Of a stretch of 64,000 nt of DNA, positions 15,471 to 24,719 are shown one piece after another (positions within the stretch are counted from its first letter, which is position 1; every line of letters starts with the position of its first letter). The stretch is from Paenibacillus sambharensis (GTDB lineage Bacteria; Bacillota; Bacilli; Paenibacillales; Paenibacillaceae). The stretch is taken from positions 1 through 64,000 of the forward strand of contig NZ_QKRB01000054.1 in the NCBI RefSeq assembly GCF_003233845.1. Reading direction: 5' to 3'. The position numbers and the translations under genes are program-made. The notes below the pieces were generated by a model. It did not search any database and was not told where the DNA came from. It saw only the letters and a list, made by a program, of their open reading frames with translations.

Positions 15471-17750
15471 ATGACTGGCAGGCAACGGGAGCAGCAATGG
15501 GAGGATTCCGGATCAGGACAGCAGACACAGCAGACGGCATTGGAGCAGGCTGCGGTGCTGCTGAAGTCGGTGTACGGCTACGACAGCTTCCGCAAAGGAC
15601 AATCGGATATTATCGGCGGGCTGCTGGAAGGGCGCGACACACTGGCGATCCTGCCGACGGGCGGGGGGAAGTCGGTTTGCTACCAGATTCCGGCTATGCT
15701 TCTGGAGGGAACGACTGTTGTCGTATCTCCGCTTATCTCGCTGATGAAGGATCAGGTGGATGCGCTGAACAGGCTGGGTGTGCCGGCCGCTTATTTGAAC
15801 AGCTCACTCGGCGCTGCCGAGTACCGTGACGTCATGCGTTCGGCAGCTCGCGGCGATTATAAGCTGCTGTACATTGCTCCTGAACGGCTGGATGCTCCGG
15901 CCTTCTCCGGCCTCCTCTCCCAGATGCGTGTACCTCTCATCGCCATTGACGAGGCGCACTGTGTCTCGCAGTGGGGCCACGATTTCCGTCCGAGCTACAG
16001 GCAGCTCGCCGGATGGATCGGCCGCCTTCAGGACCGGCCGCTTGTTGCCGCATTTACAGCAACGGCTACACCGGATGTAGCCGAGGATATATCCGCGATG
16101 CTGTCGCTGCGAAATCCGAATGTGTTCGTGACGGGCTTTGCCCGCTCAAATCTGTCGCTCTCCGTGCTAAGCGGCGGGGATAAGCGTGGTTACCTGCGGC
16201 AGTATTTGGCGGAACGGCGGGAGCAATCCGGCATCATTTACGCGGCAACCCGCAAGGAAGTGGAGCAGCTGCATGCCGAGCTCGGCAAGTGGGGATTGGA
16301 AGCGGGCAAATATCACGGCGGATTAAGCGATGAGGAGCGGACGGAGAACCAGGAGAAATTCCGTTTTGACGAGCTTCGTGTCATGGTGGCCACCAATGCC
16401 TTCGGAATGGGGATCGATAAGCCGAATGTCCGGTATGTCGTGCACTATCAGATGCCCGGCGACATTGAGTCATACTACCAGGAAGCAGGCCGTGCCGGCC
16501 GTGACGGCGAAGAGAGCGAATGCGTGCTGCTCTTTGAACCGCAGGATACACAGATTCAGCGGTTCTTGATCGACCAGGGGACCGGCGATGAATCGCGCAA
16601 ATCCATCCAGCTGTCGAAGCTGCATGCGATGATGAATTACACGCGTACAGAACGCTGCCTGCAGCAGTTTATTGTGGAATACTTCGGGGAAGCGGATGTC
16701 GCTCCCTGCGGCAAGTGCAGCAGCTGCCTGGATACGAGCGAGCCAATAGATATAACGGCGGATGCGCAGATGGCGCTGTCCTGTGTTGGCCGGATGAAGG
16801 GCCGGTTCGGGGTCGTGATGGCAGCGAAGGTACTGAAGGGCTCCGGAGAGAAGCGAATCCGGGAGTTTGGCCTGGACAGGCTGACGACCTACGGTCTGAT
16901 GCGCAGCCGCTCGGAGAAGGAGATTGCTGACCTCCTGTACTGGCTTGTTGCCGAAGGACTGCTGCGCATGAGCGACGGTCAGTACCCCACAGTCGCCTTG
17001 ACGGCGAAGGCGCTGCCTGTGCTCGAGGGCAAGGAGACGCTCTACCGCCGTAAAACCGTGCTGTCGCAGCCTTCCCGCAAAGCTCTGGGAGGTGCGGCAT
17101 CGTCCAGCTCCGCTGTGAATACGCCGCTCTTCGAAGCGCTTCGCGCCTGGCGCAAGGAAGCGGCCGCTTCAGAGGGCGTTCCGCCGTTCATGCTCTTCTT
17201 TGATGCCGCTCTGCGGGAGATGGCGGAAGCCCGTCCGCGGACACTTGATGACCTGCTTGGCATCAAGGGTGTGGGTACGGCGAAGGCGCACAAGTATGGC
17301 CGGGCAGTGCTGGAGCTTATAGCTGAGCATACTGGGGGCGGGACGGATAGCGATAACGGCTTATCCGAAGGTGTTGCCGAGAGTGACAATCGTTCTGCTC
17401 CCGCACAAAGGCCGGCTTCCCGGCGTGGCGGCTCACCGGAGGAAGGCAGAGCGGAGGCCAGTCACACGGTTACCTGGGAGATGTTCCAGAGCGGCATGTC
17501 GCCACAGCAGATTGCAGCGGAGAGAGGAATGAGCTCCGTTACGATCGAGGGTCATCTGATCCGATGTGCCGAGGAAGGCTGCGAGCTGGACTGGTCCCGC
17601 ATTGTAAGCGAGGCACAGGAGGCAGCCATTCACCGCGCGGCTGACGAGCTCGGCGAAGACAAGCTGAAGCCGCTGAAGGAAGCACTGCCTGAAGACATTG
17701 ATTATTTTATGATTAAGGCCGTATTGTGCAAGCGAAGACTAGGAGCCTGA
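15471..17750 (+). CDS. recQ: ATP-dependent DNA helicase RecQ
   Basis: A 3'-5' superfamily 2 helicase for recombination and repair. Walker A is LPTGGGKSVCYQ (Lys near 67) and the Walker B box is DEAHC. ATNAFGMGIDKPNVR and QEAGRAGRDG are the later helicase motifs. The zinc-binding part follows with four cysteines (ERCLQQFIVEYF, CGKCSSC). An HRDC domain lies near 555-630. A Ser/Gly/Arg-rich linker leads to a C-terminal winged-helix-like HTH domain (TWEMFQSGMSPQQIAAERG). At 759 residues it is longer than E. coli RecQ because of this tail, as in other Firmicutes. GGAAGGAAC precedes ATG 15471; the upstream GTG overlaps the terminator. Confidence 0.95.
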   Translation: MTGRQREQQWEDSGSGQQTQQTALEQAAVLLKSVYGYDSFRKGQSDIIGGLLEGRDTLAILPTGGGKSVCYQIPAMLLEGTTVVVSPLISLMKDQVDALNRLGVPAAYLNSSLGAAEYRDVMRSAARGDYKLLYIAPERLDAPAFSGLLSQMRVPLIAIDEAHCVSQWGHDFRPSYRQLAGWIGRLQDRPLVAAFTATATPDVAEDISAMLSLRNPNVFVTGFARSNLSLSVLSGGDKRGYLRQYLAERREQSGIIYAATRKEVEQLHAELGKWGLEAGKYHGGLSDEERTENQEKFRFDELRVMVATNAFGMGIDKPNVRYVVHYQMPGDIESYYQEAGRAGRDGEESECVLLFEPQDTQIQRFLIDQGTGDESRKSIQLSKLHAMMNYTRTERCLQQFIVEYFGEADVAPCGKCSSCLDTSEPIDITADAQMALSCVGRMKGRFGVVMAAKVLKGSGEKRIREFGLDRLTTYGLMRSRSEKEIADLLYWLVAEGLLRMSDGQYPTVALTAKALPVLEGKETLYRRKTVLSQPSRKALGGAASSSSAVNTPLFEALRAWRKEAAASEGVPPFMLFFDAALREMAEARPRTLDDLLGIKGVGTAKAHKYGRAVLELIAEHTGGGTDSDNGLSEGVAESDNRSAPAQRPASRRGGSPEEGRAEASHTVTWEMFQSGMSPQQIAAERGMSSVTIEGHLIRCAEEGCELDWSRIVSEAQEAAIHRAADELGEDKLKPLKEALPEDIDYFMIKAVLCKRRLGA

Positions 17751-17752
17751 TT

Positions 17753-17781
17753 TTGTCTTTGAATTACGATTGCAGTATACT
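17753..17781 (+). promoter_or_regulatory. Sigma-A promoter before the membrane protein gene
   Basis: TTGTCT and TATACT are separated by 17 nt. The -35 begins directly after the recQ stop codon, and the start point would lie about 20 nt before the next start codon. Confidence 0.65.
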
Positions 17782-17808
17782 ATTTAATAGATTAATTTGG
17801 GGGTGCTG

Positions 17809-18249
17809 ATGATGTTGAATATTATGCTGCTGCTTCATGTTATCGGAACAGGCGGTATGGGCTTCTATCTGCTGCTGCCGTTCCTGGTGGGGCGGACCAC
17901 ACAGCTGACTGGGGAAGGGCAGGCAGGGCTGGCTGATGGGCTGGTGCTCGGCAACCGGATTGCACAGTACTTTCTGGTCCTGCAGCTGCTTACTGGCGGT
18001 TACCTGATCTCGCAGGCTGGCGACTATACGGCTCTATGGATGGTTATCGTCATCGTACTGTTCCTGGCTATCGCTGCGCTTGGCGGAATAATGACTAAGC
18101 CGCTGAAGGGAATCGTTTCTTCGATCCGCTCTGGCAAGAGTGCAGCAGAGATGATCAAGCGGGTCCGGACGATGAGCCTGATTGTTCTGGTCATTTACCT
18201 GGTTATTCTGTATTTCATGCAGTACCCGATGTACAAGCAAGTCGTATAG
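17809..18249 (+). CDS. Putative integral membrane protein, four TM segments
   Basis: A 146-residue hydrophobic protein that I cannot assign to a named function. Four membrane segments are visible: the N-terminus (LNIMLLLHVIGTGGMGFYLLLPFLV), about 50-68, about 75-95 and about 118-137. A basic cytoplasmic stretch (SIRSGKSAAEMIKRVRT) lies before the last one. The overall shape resembles small DUF2269-type proteins, but this is a guess. GGGGGTG sits 5-8 nt before two adjacent ATG codons, so the start is 17809 or 17812. It has its own promoter, and a kinase gene follows after 54 nt. Confidence 0.7.
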   Translation: MMLNIMLLLHVIGTGGMGFYLLLPFLVGRTTQLTGEGQAGLADGLVLGNRIAQYFLVLQLLTGGYLISQAGDYTALWMVIVIVLFLAIAALGGIMTKPLKGIVSSIRSGKSAAEMIKRVRTMSLIVLVIYLVILYFMQYPMYKQVV

Positions 18250-18303
18250 AGGCAGCAGAGACAGTAGAGTCAGAATCAGCCATAGCGAAGGGAGAAGGGG
18301 AAC

Positions 18304-19260
18304 GTGACTGTTCAATCACCTGATTTGATTACATTCGGGGAAACAATGGCCTTGTTCATGACACCGGAATTTCGCGCGCTGGAGCATTCATCAGCGCTGG
18401 AGCACTCATTTGGCGGCGCAGAGAGTAATGTAGCGATTGGAGCGGCCCGGCTGGGCAGCTCCGTCGGCTGGTTTGGAGCGCTGGGGCATGACCCGTTCGG
18501 CACCCGTATCCTGAAGGCGATCCGCGGAGAAGGTGTGGATGTATCCCGTGCCCGACTGCTGGCCGGTGAACAGACAGGCTTAATGTTCCGGGAAAGCATC
18601 GCGGGCAAGCTGGCCGTTCATTACTACCGGAAGCATTCGGCGGCAAGCCGCATGGAACCTCAGCATCTTGATCAGGCATACATACAGGGAGCGAAGCTGC
18701 TGCATGTAACAGGCATCACGGCAGCCATTAGTGAAACCGCTCGCAATACGATGCTGGAGGCAGTGCGGATGGCGAAGGAAGCCGGCGTGACCATCTGCTT
18801 TGATCCGAATCTCCGGCTTAAGCTGTGGAGTGTAGAGGACGCCCGCCGCGTCCTGCTGCCAATTGCTGAGGAAGCCGATTATTTCCTTCCCGGGTGGGAT
18901 GAGCTGCAGCTGCTCTACGATACGGACAGTGAACAGGATATCATGGCCCGTCTTGCGAAGCTGAAGGCCGTCTCGGTTGTGAAGGGCTATAACGGCAGCA
19001 CGGTTGTGCTGGAGCGGGGAAGCCGGTCCGACGTACCGTTCTTCCCGGCGGAGAAGGTCGTCGACACGGTTGGAGCGGGAGACGGGTTCTGCGCAGGATT
19101 TCTGTCCGGCCTGCTGCGCGGCAGAACAGCAGTTGACGCCGTACGGATTGCCAGCATCTGCGGCTCGCTGGTCGTTCAAGGCCGCGGTGATTGGGAAGCG
19201 CTTCCCGACTGGCAGGCAGTCGAGCGTCTGCTGGAGGACCGGGCATGGGTGGAACGCTAG
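18304..19260 (+). CDS. PfkB-family sugar kinase (KdgK-like)
   Basis: A 318-residue ribokinase/PfkB-family kinase, probably phosphorylating a sugar or sugar acid. The first family signature region is GGAESNVAIGAARLG near residues 38-52. The second, with the catalytic aspartate, is DTVGAGDGFCAGF near residues 249-261. The opening LITFGETMALFMTP and the DPNLRLKLW segment are most like 2-dehydro-3-deoxygluconokinases, but ribokinase or fructokinase activity cannot be excluded. The start is GTG with AGGGAGAAGGGG upstream. It faces the nag genes tail to tail, with a terminator between. Confidence 0.85.
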   Translation: MTVQSPDLITFGETMALFMTPEFRALEHSSALEHSFGGAESNVAIGAARLGSSVGWFGALGHDPFGTRILKAIRGEGVDVSRARLLAGEQTGLMFRESIAGKLAVHYYRKHSAASRMEPQHLDQAYIQGAKLLHVTGITAAISETARNTMLEAVRMAKEAGVTICFDPNLRLKLWSVEDARRVLLPIAEEADYFLPGWDELQLLYDTDSEQDIMARLAKLKAVSVVKGYNGSTVVLERGSRSDVPFFPAEKVVDTVGAGDGFCAGFLSGLLRGRTAVDAVRIASICGSLVVQGRGDWEALPDWQAVERLLEDRAWVER

Positions 19261-19286
19261 TCTAACCATTAGGGCATGCATATAGA

Positions 19287-19332
19287 GAAGAAGCTCCTAC
19301 AGTCGGCTGACTGGAGGAGCTTCTTCTTTTTA
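19287..19332 (+). terminator. Intrinsic terminator after the sugar kinase
   Basis: GAAGAAGCTCCT and AGGAGCTTCTTC make a 12-bp outer stem with an inner CAGTC/GACTG pairing, followed by five T. Confidence 0.9.
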
Positions 19333-19377
19333 ATTGACTAATATAGTGTTCACTCCGAGTCACACAAGCCCCGCGGT

Positions 19378-20586
19378 TCACCCGGCTAATTCCCCGTTCA
19401 CCCATGTGGCTTGATGCTCAAGCTGTCTGTTCAGAAGCACCAGATCGGCAGACTTGCCGGATGCTATTGTACCGAGGTGTTCCTCCATGCCGAGCAGCAA
19501 GGCGGGATTAGCGCTGGCCAGCCGGCTGGCTTCCAGAGGGCTGAGACCGCAATGCTCGATTACAAAGCGGAATGCGCTGAGCATCGTTAACGTGCTGCCT
19601 GCCAAGCTGCCGTCCTTCTGGAGCCTGGCAACCCCATCCTTGACGGACAGCGGTAGGCCGCCAAGCTCGTAGCTGCCGTCGCCAAGCCCGGCTGCCGAGA
19701 TGGCATCTGTTATAAGGATGACCTTGTTGAGGGGCTTGCAGCGGAGCAGCAGCCTGATGGCACCCGCATGAACATGATGACCGTCGGCGATAACCTCGGT
19801 ACTGATGTCATCCAGGGTCAAGACGGCACCTGCTGTACCGGGCTCCCGGTGGTGCAGGCCGCGCATCGCATTAAACGTATGTACGGCATGCTGAAGCCCA
19901 GAATTGGCCGCCTCCGTGATGACGTCGTATGAGGCATCGGTATGCCCGCAGCTGGCGACAATCCCCTTCTCTTTCAGGAACCGGATCAGCTCAGATGCGC
20001 CGGGCTGCTCGGGAGCGAGTGTTACGATTCGGATCAGGTCCGGGTATTCTGCAGTCCACTGCTTCAGCCACTCTGTATTCGGTTCCGCAATATAGGCGGG
20101 ATTTTGGGCGCCTGGCCAGCGTGGACTGATGAACGGGCCCTCCAGATGAGCCCCCAGGAGCCGTGCTCCCTTGCTGCTTCCTTCCTGGCGGAAGGAAGCA
20201 GCAGCGGCAAGCACCTTGTCGATAGCAGGCTTGGATGCCGTAACGGTTGTGGCCAGCATTGCGGTTGTGCCATGGGCAGCGTGGAAGCGGGTAATCTGTT
20301 CGTAGGATGTGTCAGAGGCATCCATGAAATCGCCGCCTAAGCCGCCGTGACAGTGGATATCAATAAAGCCGGGCAGCAGCCATCCGCCATCTGCATCAAT
20401 AGCCGGGCAGTGCCTTCTGCCATCTGGTGAAGGCAGTTCAGCAGAACCGGCATGGGGCGGAGCGGCTCCGGTTGCTTCTACTGCATGAATCTGTCCATTC
20501 CGGATATGGACGCTGCCGTGTATGATAGCACTGCCTGCTGCAATCTGGGCGTTATACAGCCGCCATTCCGTTTTAGAATCCGGCAT
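19378..20586 (-). CDS. nagA: N-acetylglucosamine-6-phosphate deacetylase
   Basis: NagA removes acetate from GlcNAc-6-phosphate to give glucosamine-6-phosphate, in amino-sugar catabolism and wall recycling. The 402-residue amidohydrolase shows the metal motif DIHCHGGLGGDFMD, then HLEGPFISP, SCGHTDASYD, HTFNAMRGLHHREPG, IADGHHVH and the catalytic-aspartate segment LITDAISAAGLGDG. The start used (MPDSKTEWRL) lies 14 nt inside the end of nagB, so the genes are translationally coupled. Longer N-terminal extensions would run far into nagB. Transcription comes from the promoter before nagB. Confidence 0.95.
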   Translation of the reverse strand: MPDSKTEWRLYNAQIAAGSAIIHGSVHIRNGQIHAVEATGAAPPHAGSAELPSPDGRRHCPAIDADGGWLLPGFIDIHCHGGLGGDFMDASDTSYEQITRFHAAHGTTAMLATTVTASKPAIDKVLAAAASFRQEGSSKGARLLGAHLEGPFISPRWPGAQNPAYIAEPNTEWLKQWTAEYPDLIRIVTLAPEQPGASELIRFLKEKGIVASCGHTDASYDVITEAANSGLQHAVHTFNAMRGLHHREPGTAGAVLTLDDISTEVIADGHHVHAGAIRLLLRCKPLNKVILITDAISAAGLGDGSYELGGLPLSVKDGVARLQKDGSLAGSTLTMLSAFRFVIEHCGLSPLEASRLASANPALLLGMEEHLGTIASGKSADLVLLNRQLEHQATWVNGELAG

Positions 20587-21310
20587 CAGGCAGCTCCTTA
20601 CCGGCATCCGCATCCAGCAGAACGGTAACATTGGCATGGGTCTGCAGCAGGGATGCAGGGCATGCGGTTGTAATCGGCCCGGCCAGCGCTTCGTTGACAA
20701 CGGCAGCCTTGTCTGCCCCTGTAACGACAAGCAGAATAGACTTAGCCTTCAGAATCGAACCCATTCCCATGGTAATGGCCTGCCGCGGCACCTCATCCTC
20801 TGAGTCGAAGAAGCGGGCATTAGCTGCACGGGTCTCCGGCTTCAACGTGACCAAGTGGGTTTCCCCGGTTAACGAATGACCCGGCTCATTAAACCCGATA
20901 TGCCCATTATGGCCAATACCGAGAAGCTGCAGGTCGATCGGATGTTCCGCTAGCAGGCTGTCATACCGCCGGCATTCGGCCTCAAGATCAGCTGCGATTC
21001 CGTTAGGTATGTAAGTGTTCCGCTGGTCAAAGTCGGTATGACGGAATAAGTGATGCTGCATGTAATACCTGTAGCTCTGCGGATGGCTTTCGGTGAGTCC
21101 GACATATTCGTCCAGATTGAAACTCCGCGCTCTTGCAAAAGAAAGGCGGCCCTTCGCATACATGCCCACGAGCTGCTCGTATATGCCAATGGGTGTCGAA
21201 CCGGTGGCGAACCCCAGCGTACAGTCAGGCTTATCCTTCAGAAGCTGCGTGATCAGCTTGGCTGCCTCAGTATGCAGAGCTGCCTTGCCGGTGAATCTCT
21301 TGATCTTCAT
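20573..21310 (-). CDS. nagB: Glucosamine-6-phosphate deaminase
   Basis: NagB isomerises and deaminates glucosamine-6-phosphate to fructose-6-phosphate and ammonia, feeding glycolysis. The 245-residue length is that of Bacillus-type enzymes. Family segments are LGFATGSTPIGIYEQL, FNLDEYVGL, GIGHNGHIGFNEPG and the GADKA loop. AGGAGG with a 9-nt spacer precedes ATG on the complement. It is first in a two-gene nagB-nagA operon whose promoter lies just upstream. No clear GntR-type NagR operator was found. Confidence 0.95.
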   Translation of the reverse strand: MKIKRFTGKAALHTEAAKLITQLLKDKPDCTLGFATGSTPIGIYEQLVGMYAKGRLSFARARSFNLDEYVGLTESHPQSYRYYMQHHLFRHTDFDQRNTYIPNGIAADLEAECRRYDSLLAEHPIDLQLLGIGHNGHIGFNEPGHSLTGETHLVTLKPETRAANARFFDSEDEVPRQAITMGMGSILKAKSILLVVTGADKAAVVNEALAGPITTACPASLLQTHANVTVLLDADAGKELPDAGF

Positions 21311-21346
21311 CGCTTTAAGCCTCCTGTCCAGTCCTCTTTTCCCTTA

Positions 21347-21375
21347 ATACTACCCTCACCCTGGTGGCTAATCAA
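21347..21375 (-). promoter_or_regulatory. Sigma-A promoter for nagBA
   Basis: On the complement, TTGATT and TAGTAT are spaced by exactly 17 nt. The start point would fall near 21340, about 30 nt before the nagB start codon. Confidence 0.65.
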
Positions 21376-21483
21376 CACAGCCCGCTTGAAACATTCGTAA
21401 ACGAAAATTCATAGACTGCACATCCCGCTGCCCATTGCCCTTCAAGGATTGCCGAGCCCTTCATAATATGTCGAAACATCGCG

Positions 21484-21512
21484 TTTACAGCGATATATAA
21501 TGTGTGTATAAT
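21484..21512 (+). promoter_or_regulatory. Sigma-A promoter of the carotenoid operon
   Basis: TTTACA and TATAAT are separated by 17 nt, very near consensus, and lie about 70 nt before the first carotenoid gene. Two further TATAAT-like boxes (about 21494-21500 and 21518-21523) flank it in a very AT-rich stretch that contrasts with the surrounding DNA. Confidence 0.7.
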
Positions 21513-21582
21513 CATTGTATAATGTTTGTTTATGAATGTTCTTTACATGAAATATAACCTATAGAGCAGGGAGACAGCCTAA

Positions 21583-23154
21583 ATGAATACTACCGGCACA
21601 GTTGTTGTCATCGGTGCAGGCCCAGGCGGGCTTGCGGCCGCTATGCTGCTGGCATCACAGGGCTATCGGGTTAAGGTGATGGAAAAACAGGCCTACGTTG
21701 GCGGCAGAACTTCTGCTGTCAAGCTGGGGGATTACCGTTTCGACCGGGGTCCAACCTTTCTGATGATGCCAGGCCTTCTGGAAGACATGTTTCATTCGGT
21801 TGGCCGTTCCCTGCACGATTACGTGCAGCTGAAGGAGATTGATCCGCTGTACCGCCTTCAGTTTGGCAGTATACGTTTCGAAGCCACAAGGGACAGGAAG
21901 CGGATGCTCGCGGAGATTGAGCGCTGTTTTCCCGGTGAGTCGGCTGGCTATGAACGATTTATGGAGGAGGAGGGCAAGAAGTTCAAGCGGGTTATGCCCC
22001 TCCTGCAGCGGCCGTTTCAACGGGTTGCGGATTACGTGAAGCCGGATGTGCTGCGGGCGCTGCCGCGGCTGAATTTGCGGGATACCGTTTATGGGAGGCT
22101 CTCCCGGTATTTTCAGGATGAGCGTCTGCGGTATGCCTTTGCCTTTCAGGCGAAGTATCTGGGCATGTCACCTTGGGAATGTCCCGGAACGTTCACCATC
22201 CTGTCTTATATTGAGCATGCATTTGGCCTGTGGCATCCGATCGGCGGAGTTAACCGGATTTGCGGGGCAATGGCGGATGTGACCTGCGAGCTGGGCGGTA
22301 CGATTCATCTTAACAGTGGAGTAAAACAGGTCCTTACCTCCGGCGGCCGGGCCGCAGGCGTACTGCTGGAGTCAGGCGAACGTGTGGATGCGGATCATGT
22401 CGTCATCAATGCGGATTTCGGCACTGCGGTTACCCAGCTCTTCGAGCCGGGCCAGCTCCGCAAGTATAATACTGACAAGATCAACAGCCTGAAGCTCTCC
22501 TGCTCGGCATATATGCTGTATCTGGGCGTTAACAGGAGAATAGATTTGCCGCATCATACCGTGATGTTTGCGGATGATTATCCGCGTAATGTCCGGGAGC
22601 TGATGGGCGGCTCGCTGTCCGGGGATGCTTCAATTTACGTACACAATCCGTCAGCTATTGATCCGACGATGGCACCGGAAGGCAAGTCTGCACTCTATGT
22701 GCTTATGCCGGCGCCTAACCTTAAAGGTGCCACAGATTGGAGCGATGAAAGGGTAAAGGCAGAAGTGAAGGCCTATGTGCTGGACCGGCTGGAGAGAGAG
22801 CCTGAGCTCGCCGGGCTGCGCAGCGATATTGAGGAGGAGGCGGTCATTACACCGCTTGATTGGGAGCAGTCCATTCATGTCTATCAGGGAGCAGCTTTCA
22901 ATATCGCCCATTCGGTCGACCAAATGATGATGCTTCGGCCGCATAACCGGTTCCAGGATGCCCGCAACTGCTGGCTTGTAGGCGGCGGAACGCATCCGGG
23001 CAGCGGGCTGCCGACGATACTGGAGTCCGCACGGATCAGTGCCGGGCTGATTATGAAGAGTGACGGCAAGGCCGCTCCTTTTCACCAGAAGAGTCAAGGG
23101 ATCGTTCAGCCGGGTACGATAAGGCCCATGATGAAGGGGAGGGGTTCGGTATGA
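21583..23154 (+). CDS. CrtI-family carotenoid desaturase/oxidase 1 (CrtN-like)
   Basis: A 523-residue FAD-dependent oxidoreductase of the phytoene desaturase (CrtI/CrtN) family, acting on a polyene chain at the membrane. The N-terminal dinucleotide fold is VVVIGAGPGGLAAAMLLASQG and YVGGRTS, followed by FDRGPTFLMMPG. The C-terminal FAD part ends with LVGGGTHPGSGLPTILESA. Segments such as ECPGTFTILSYIEH and the APEGKSALYVLMPAP region resemble diapophytoene desaturases (CrtN). It is the first gene of the operon. Its stop overlaps the next start (ATGA). Whether it desaturates, oxidises or hydroxylates is not readable from sequence. Confidence 0.88.
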   Translation: MNTTGTVVVIGAGPGGLAAAMLLASQGYRVKVMEKQAYVGGRTSAVKLGDYRFDRGPTFLMMPGLLEDMFHSVGRSLHDYVQLKEIDPLYRLQFGSIRFEATRDRKRMLAEIERCFPGESAGYERFMEEEGKKFKRVMPLLQRPFQRVADYVKPDVLRALPRLNLRDTVYGRLSRYFQDERLRYAFAFQAKYLGMSPWECPGTFTILSYIEHAFGLWHPIGGVNRICGAMADVTCELGGTIHLNSGVKQVLTSGGRAAGVLLESGERVDADHVVINADFGTAVTQLFEPGQLRKYNTDKINSLKLSCSAYMLYLGVNRRIDLPHHTVMFADDYPRNVRELMGGSLSGDASIYVHNPSAIDPTMAPEGKSALYVLMPAPNLKGATDWSDERVKAEVKAYVLDRLEREPELAGLRSDIEEEAVITPLDWEQSIHVYQGAAFNIAHSVDQMMMLRPHNRFQDARNCWLVGGGTHPGSGLPTILESARISAGLIMKSDGKAAPFHQKSQGIVQPGTIRPMMKGRGSV

Positions 23155-24719
23155 GGCTCGGAATAGTGGGCGGCGGTGTCGGCGGGATGATGACGGCATT
23201 GTATCAAGCGGCAAAAGGGATGCCAATCACCCTGTACGAACGATCGGAGTTGATGGGCGGACGGCTGGCGTATGAAACGGATGGGGGTGCTTACCGGATT
23301 GACCGGGGTCCGACGATTGTTCTTTTGCCTGATATGCTGAAGAGCCGGCTGATGGAAGCGGGGATACCGGAAGAGAGAATCCCGCTTGTACCGCTTGATC
23401 TGATGTACCGCATTCATTATGCGGACGGGACCGTACTGACGAAGTACCGTGACAAGGAGCGGATGGAAGAGGAGCTGGAACGGCTTCATCCCGGAGAAGG
23501 CAAGGCGTTCAGGCGTTATATGGCGGATATGGAGCCGCGGTTCATCGAAGCCAGACAGGCTTTCCTGGAAAGGGCGTTCCTGCGCAAACGTGATTTCTTT
23601 ACCCCACGGAATCTCCGTTTGCTGGGACGAATGCAGGTCTTTAAGAGCGCAAGCCGGCTGGCCGATTATTATTTTCGCACAGAGAAGGCGGCTGATGCAT
23701 TCTCCCTGCAGACACTCTATGTGGGCGGTCTTCCGTTCGGTACGCCTTCCCTGTACAGCTTTATCCCTTATGCCGAGCATGCGGATGGCATTTGGTATTG
23801 GAAGGGCGGATACGGAGCATTGGCAGGACTGCTGGAAGAGAAGGTCCGCGCGGCCGGCGTGGATGTACGAACGGGTGAAGAGGGAAGCGTCAAGCAAATC
23901 GTAACAGGCACCGGCAGGGTCAGCGGGCTTGTAACAGAAGATGGTGTCTATCACAAGCATGAGGCAGTTGTTTATAACGGCGATTTCCCCGGACTTCACC
24001 GGTTACTGGACAGAACGGAGACGGATATACCAATCCGTAAGTTTAAGCCTTCATCAGGCTGTGTCCTTATCTACTTGGGTTGCTCCACACGATGGGGCCA
24101 TGGCAGGAAGGCTGTATCCGGGCCTGGGGCAGAGGGTCAAACAGGACGAACAGCGACTGACTGGTCGGTCACGGTCCATCAGTATTTTCTTCCCCGCTCC
24201 TTGCGTGCAAGCTTGAGACGGATTGCCAGTACGGGCAGGCCCCCGGCAGAGAGGGAAGAAATACCGGCCTACTACATCTTTAATCCCTGTGCTGTTGATC
24301 CGGAAGCGGCACCGGCCGGGGAGAGTGTGCTGTACGTGCTGATTCCAATGCCGGTTGCCTGTGACGGAGAGCGCAGCGGGAATGCGGGGGTGGAGTGGAA
24401 GCAGGCTGCAGAGCAGCTGGCTGACAGAGTGCTGGCTGACGCTGAGGAACGGGCTTTTCCGGGTCTAAGGGAATCGATTCGCTGGAAATCGGTCCGCTCC
24501 CCGGCAGACGGAGCAGCGGAAGGCTGGCACGGCGGCGGTGCATTTGGAATCGCCCCAACCTTGAACCAGTCGGGTGTGTTTCGGCCGCAGATCGTTCCTT
24601 ACCCGGTTAGAGGGCTGTACAGTGTCGGAGCTTCTGTGCATCCGGGTGGCGGAATTCCGATTGTCATGCAGGGAGCCAGGCTGCTGGCCGACCAACTTGA
24701 AAGGGAGTGGCCGCAATGA
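23151..24719 (+). CDS. CrtI-family carotenoid desaturase/oxidase 2 (CrtN-like)
   Basis: A second 522-residue member of the CrtI/CrtN family. It opens LGIVGGGVGGMMTALYQAAKG with MGGRLAYETDG and IDRGPTIVLLPDML. FLERAFLRKRDFF and FSLQTLYVGG resemble the middle of Staphylococcus CrtN. The C-terminus carries SVGASVHPGGGIPIVMQGA. A Gly/Arg/Pro-rich insertion near residues 310-365 sets it apart from its two paralogues here. It starts in an ATGA overlap with the previous gene and ends in an ATGA overlap with the synthase gene, so translation is coupled. The exact reaction is open. Confidence 0.87.
   Translation: MRLGIVGGGVGGMMTALYQAAKGMPITLYERSELMGGRLAYETDGGAYRIDRGPTIVLLPDMLKSRLMEAGIPEERIPLVPLDLMYRIHYADGTVLTKYRDKERMEEELERLHPGEGKAFRRYMADMEPRFIEARQAFLERAFLRKRDFFTPRNLRLLGRMQVFKSASRLADYYFRTEKAADAFSLQTLYVGGLPFGTPSLYSFIPYAEHADGIWYWKGGYGALAGLLEEKVRAAGVDVRTGEEGSVKQIVTGTGRVSGLVTEDGVYHKHEAVVYNGDFPGLHRLLDRTETDIPIRKFKPSSGCVLIYLGCSTRWGHGRKAVSGPGAEGQTGRTATDWSVTVHQYFLPRSLRASLRRIASTGRPPAEREEIPAYYIFNPCAVDPEAAPAGESVLYVLIPMPVACDGERSGNAGVEWKQAAEQLADRVLADAEERAFPGLRESIRWKSVRSPADGAAEGWHGGGAFGIAPTLNQSGVFRPQIVPYPVRGLYSVGASVHPGGGIPIVMQGARLLADQLEREWPQ

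Noticed and set aside
21390-21420. Possible cre or NagR site between nagB and the carotenoid operon (ATTCGTAAACGAAAAT)
   Set aside because: It has a TTCGT/ACGAA inverted repeat but differs from the cre consensus at three defined positions and does not look like known NagR operators.
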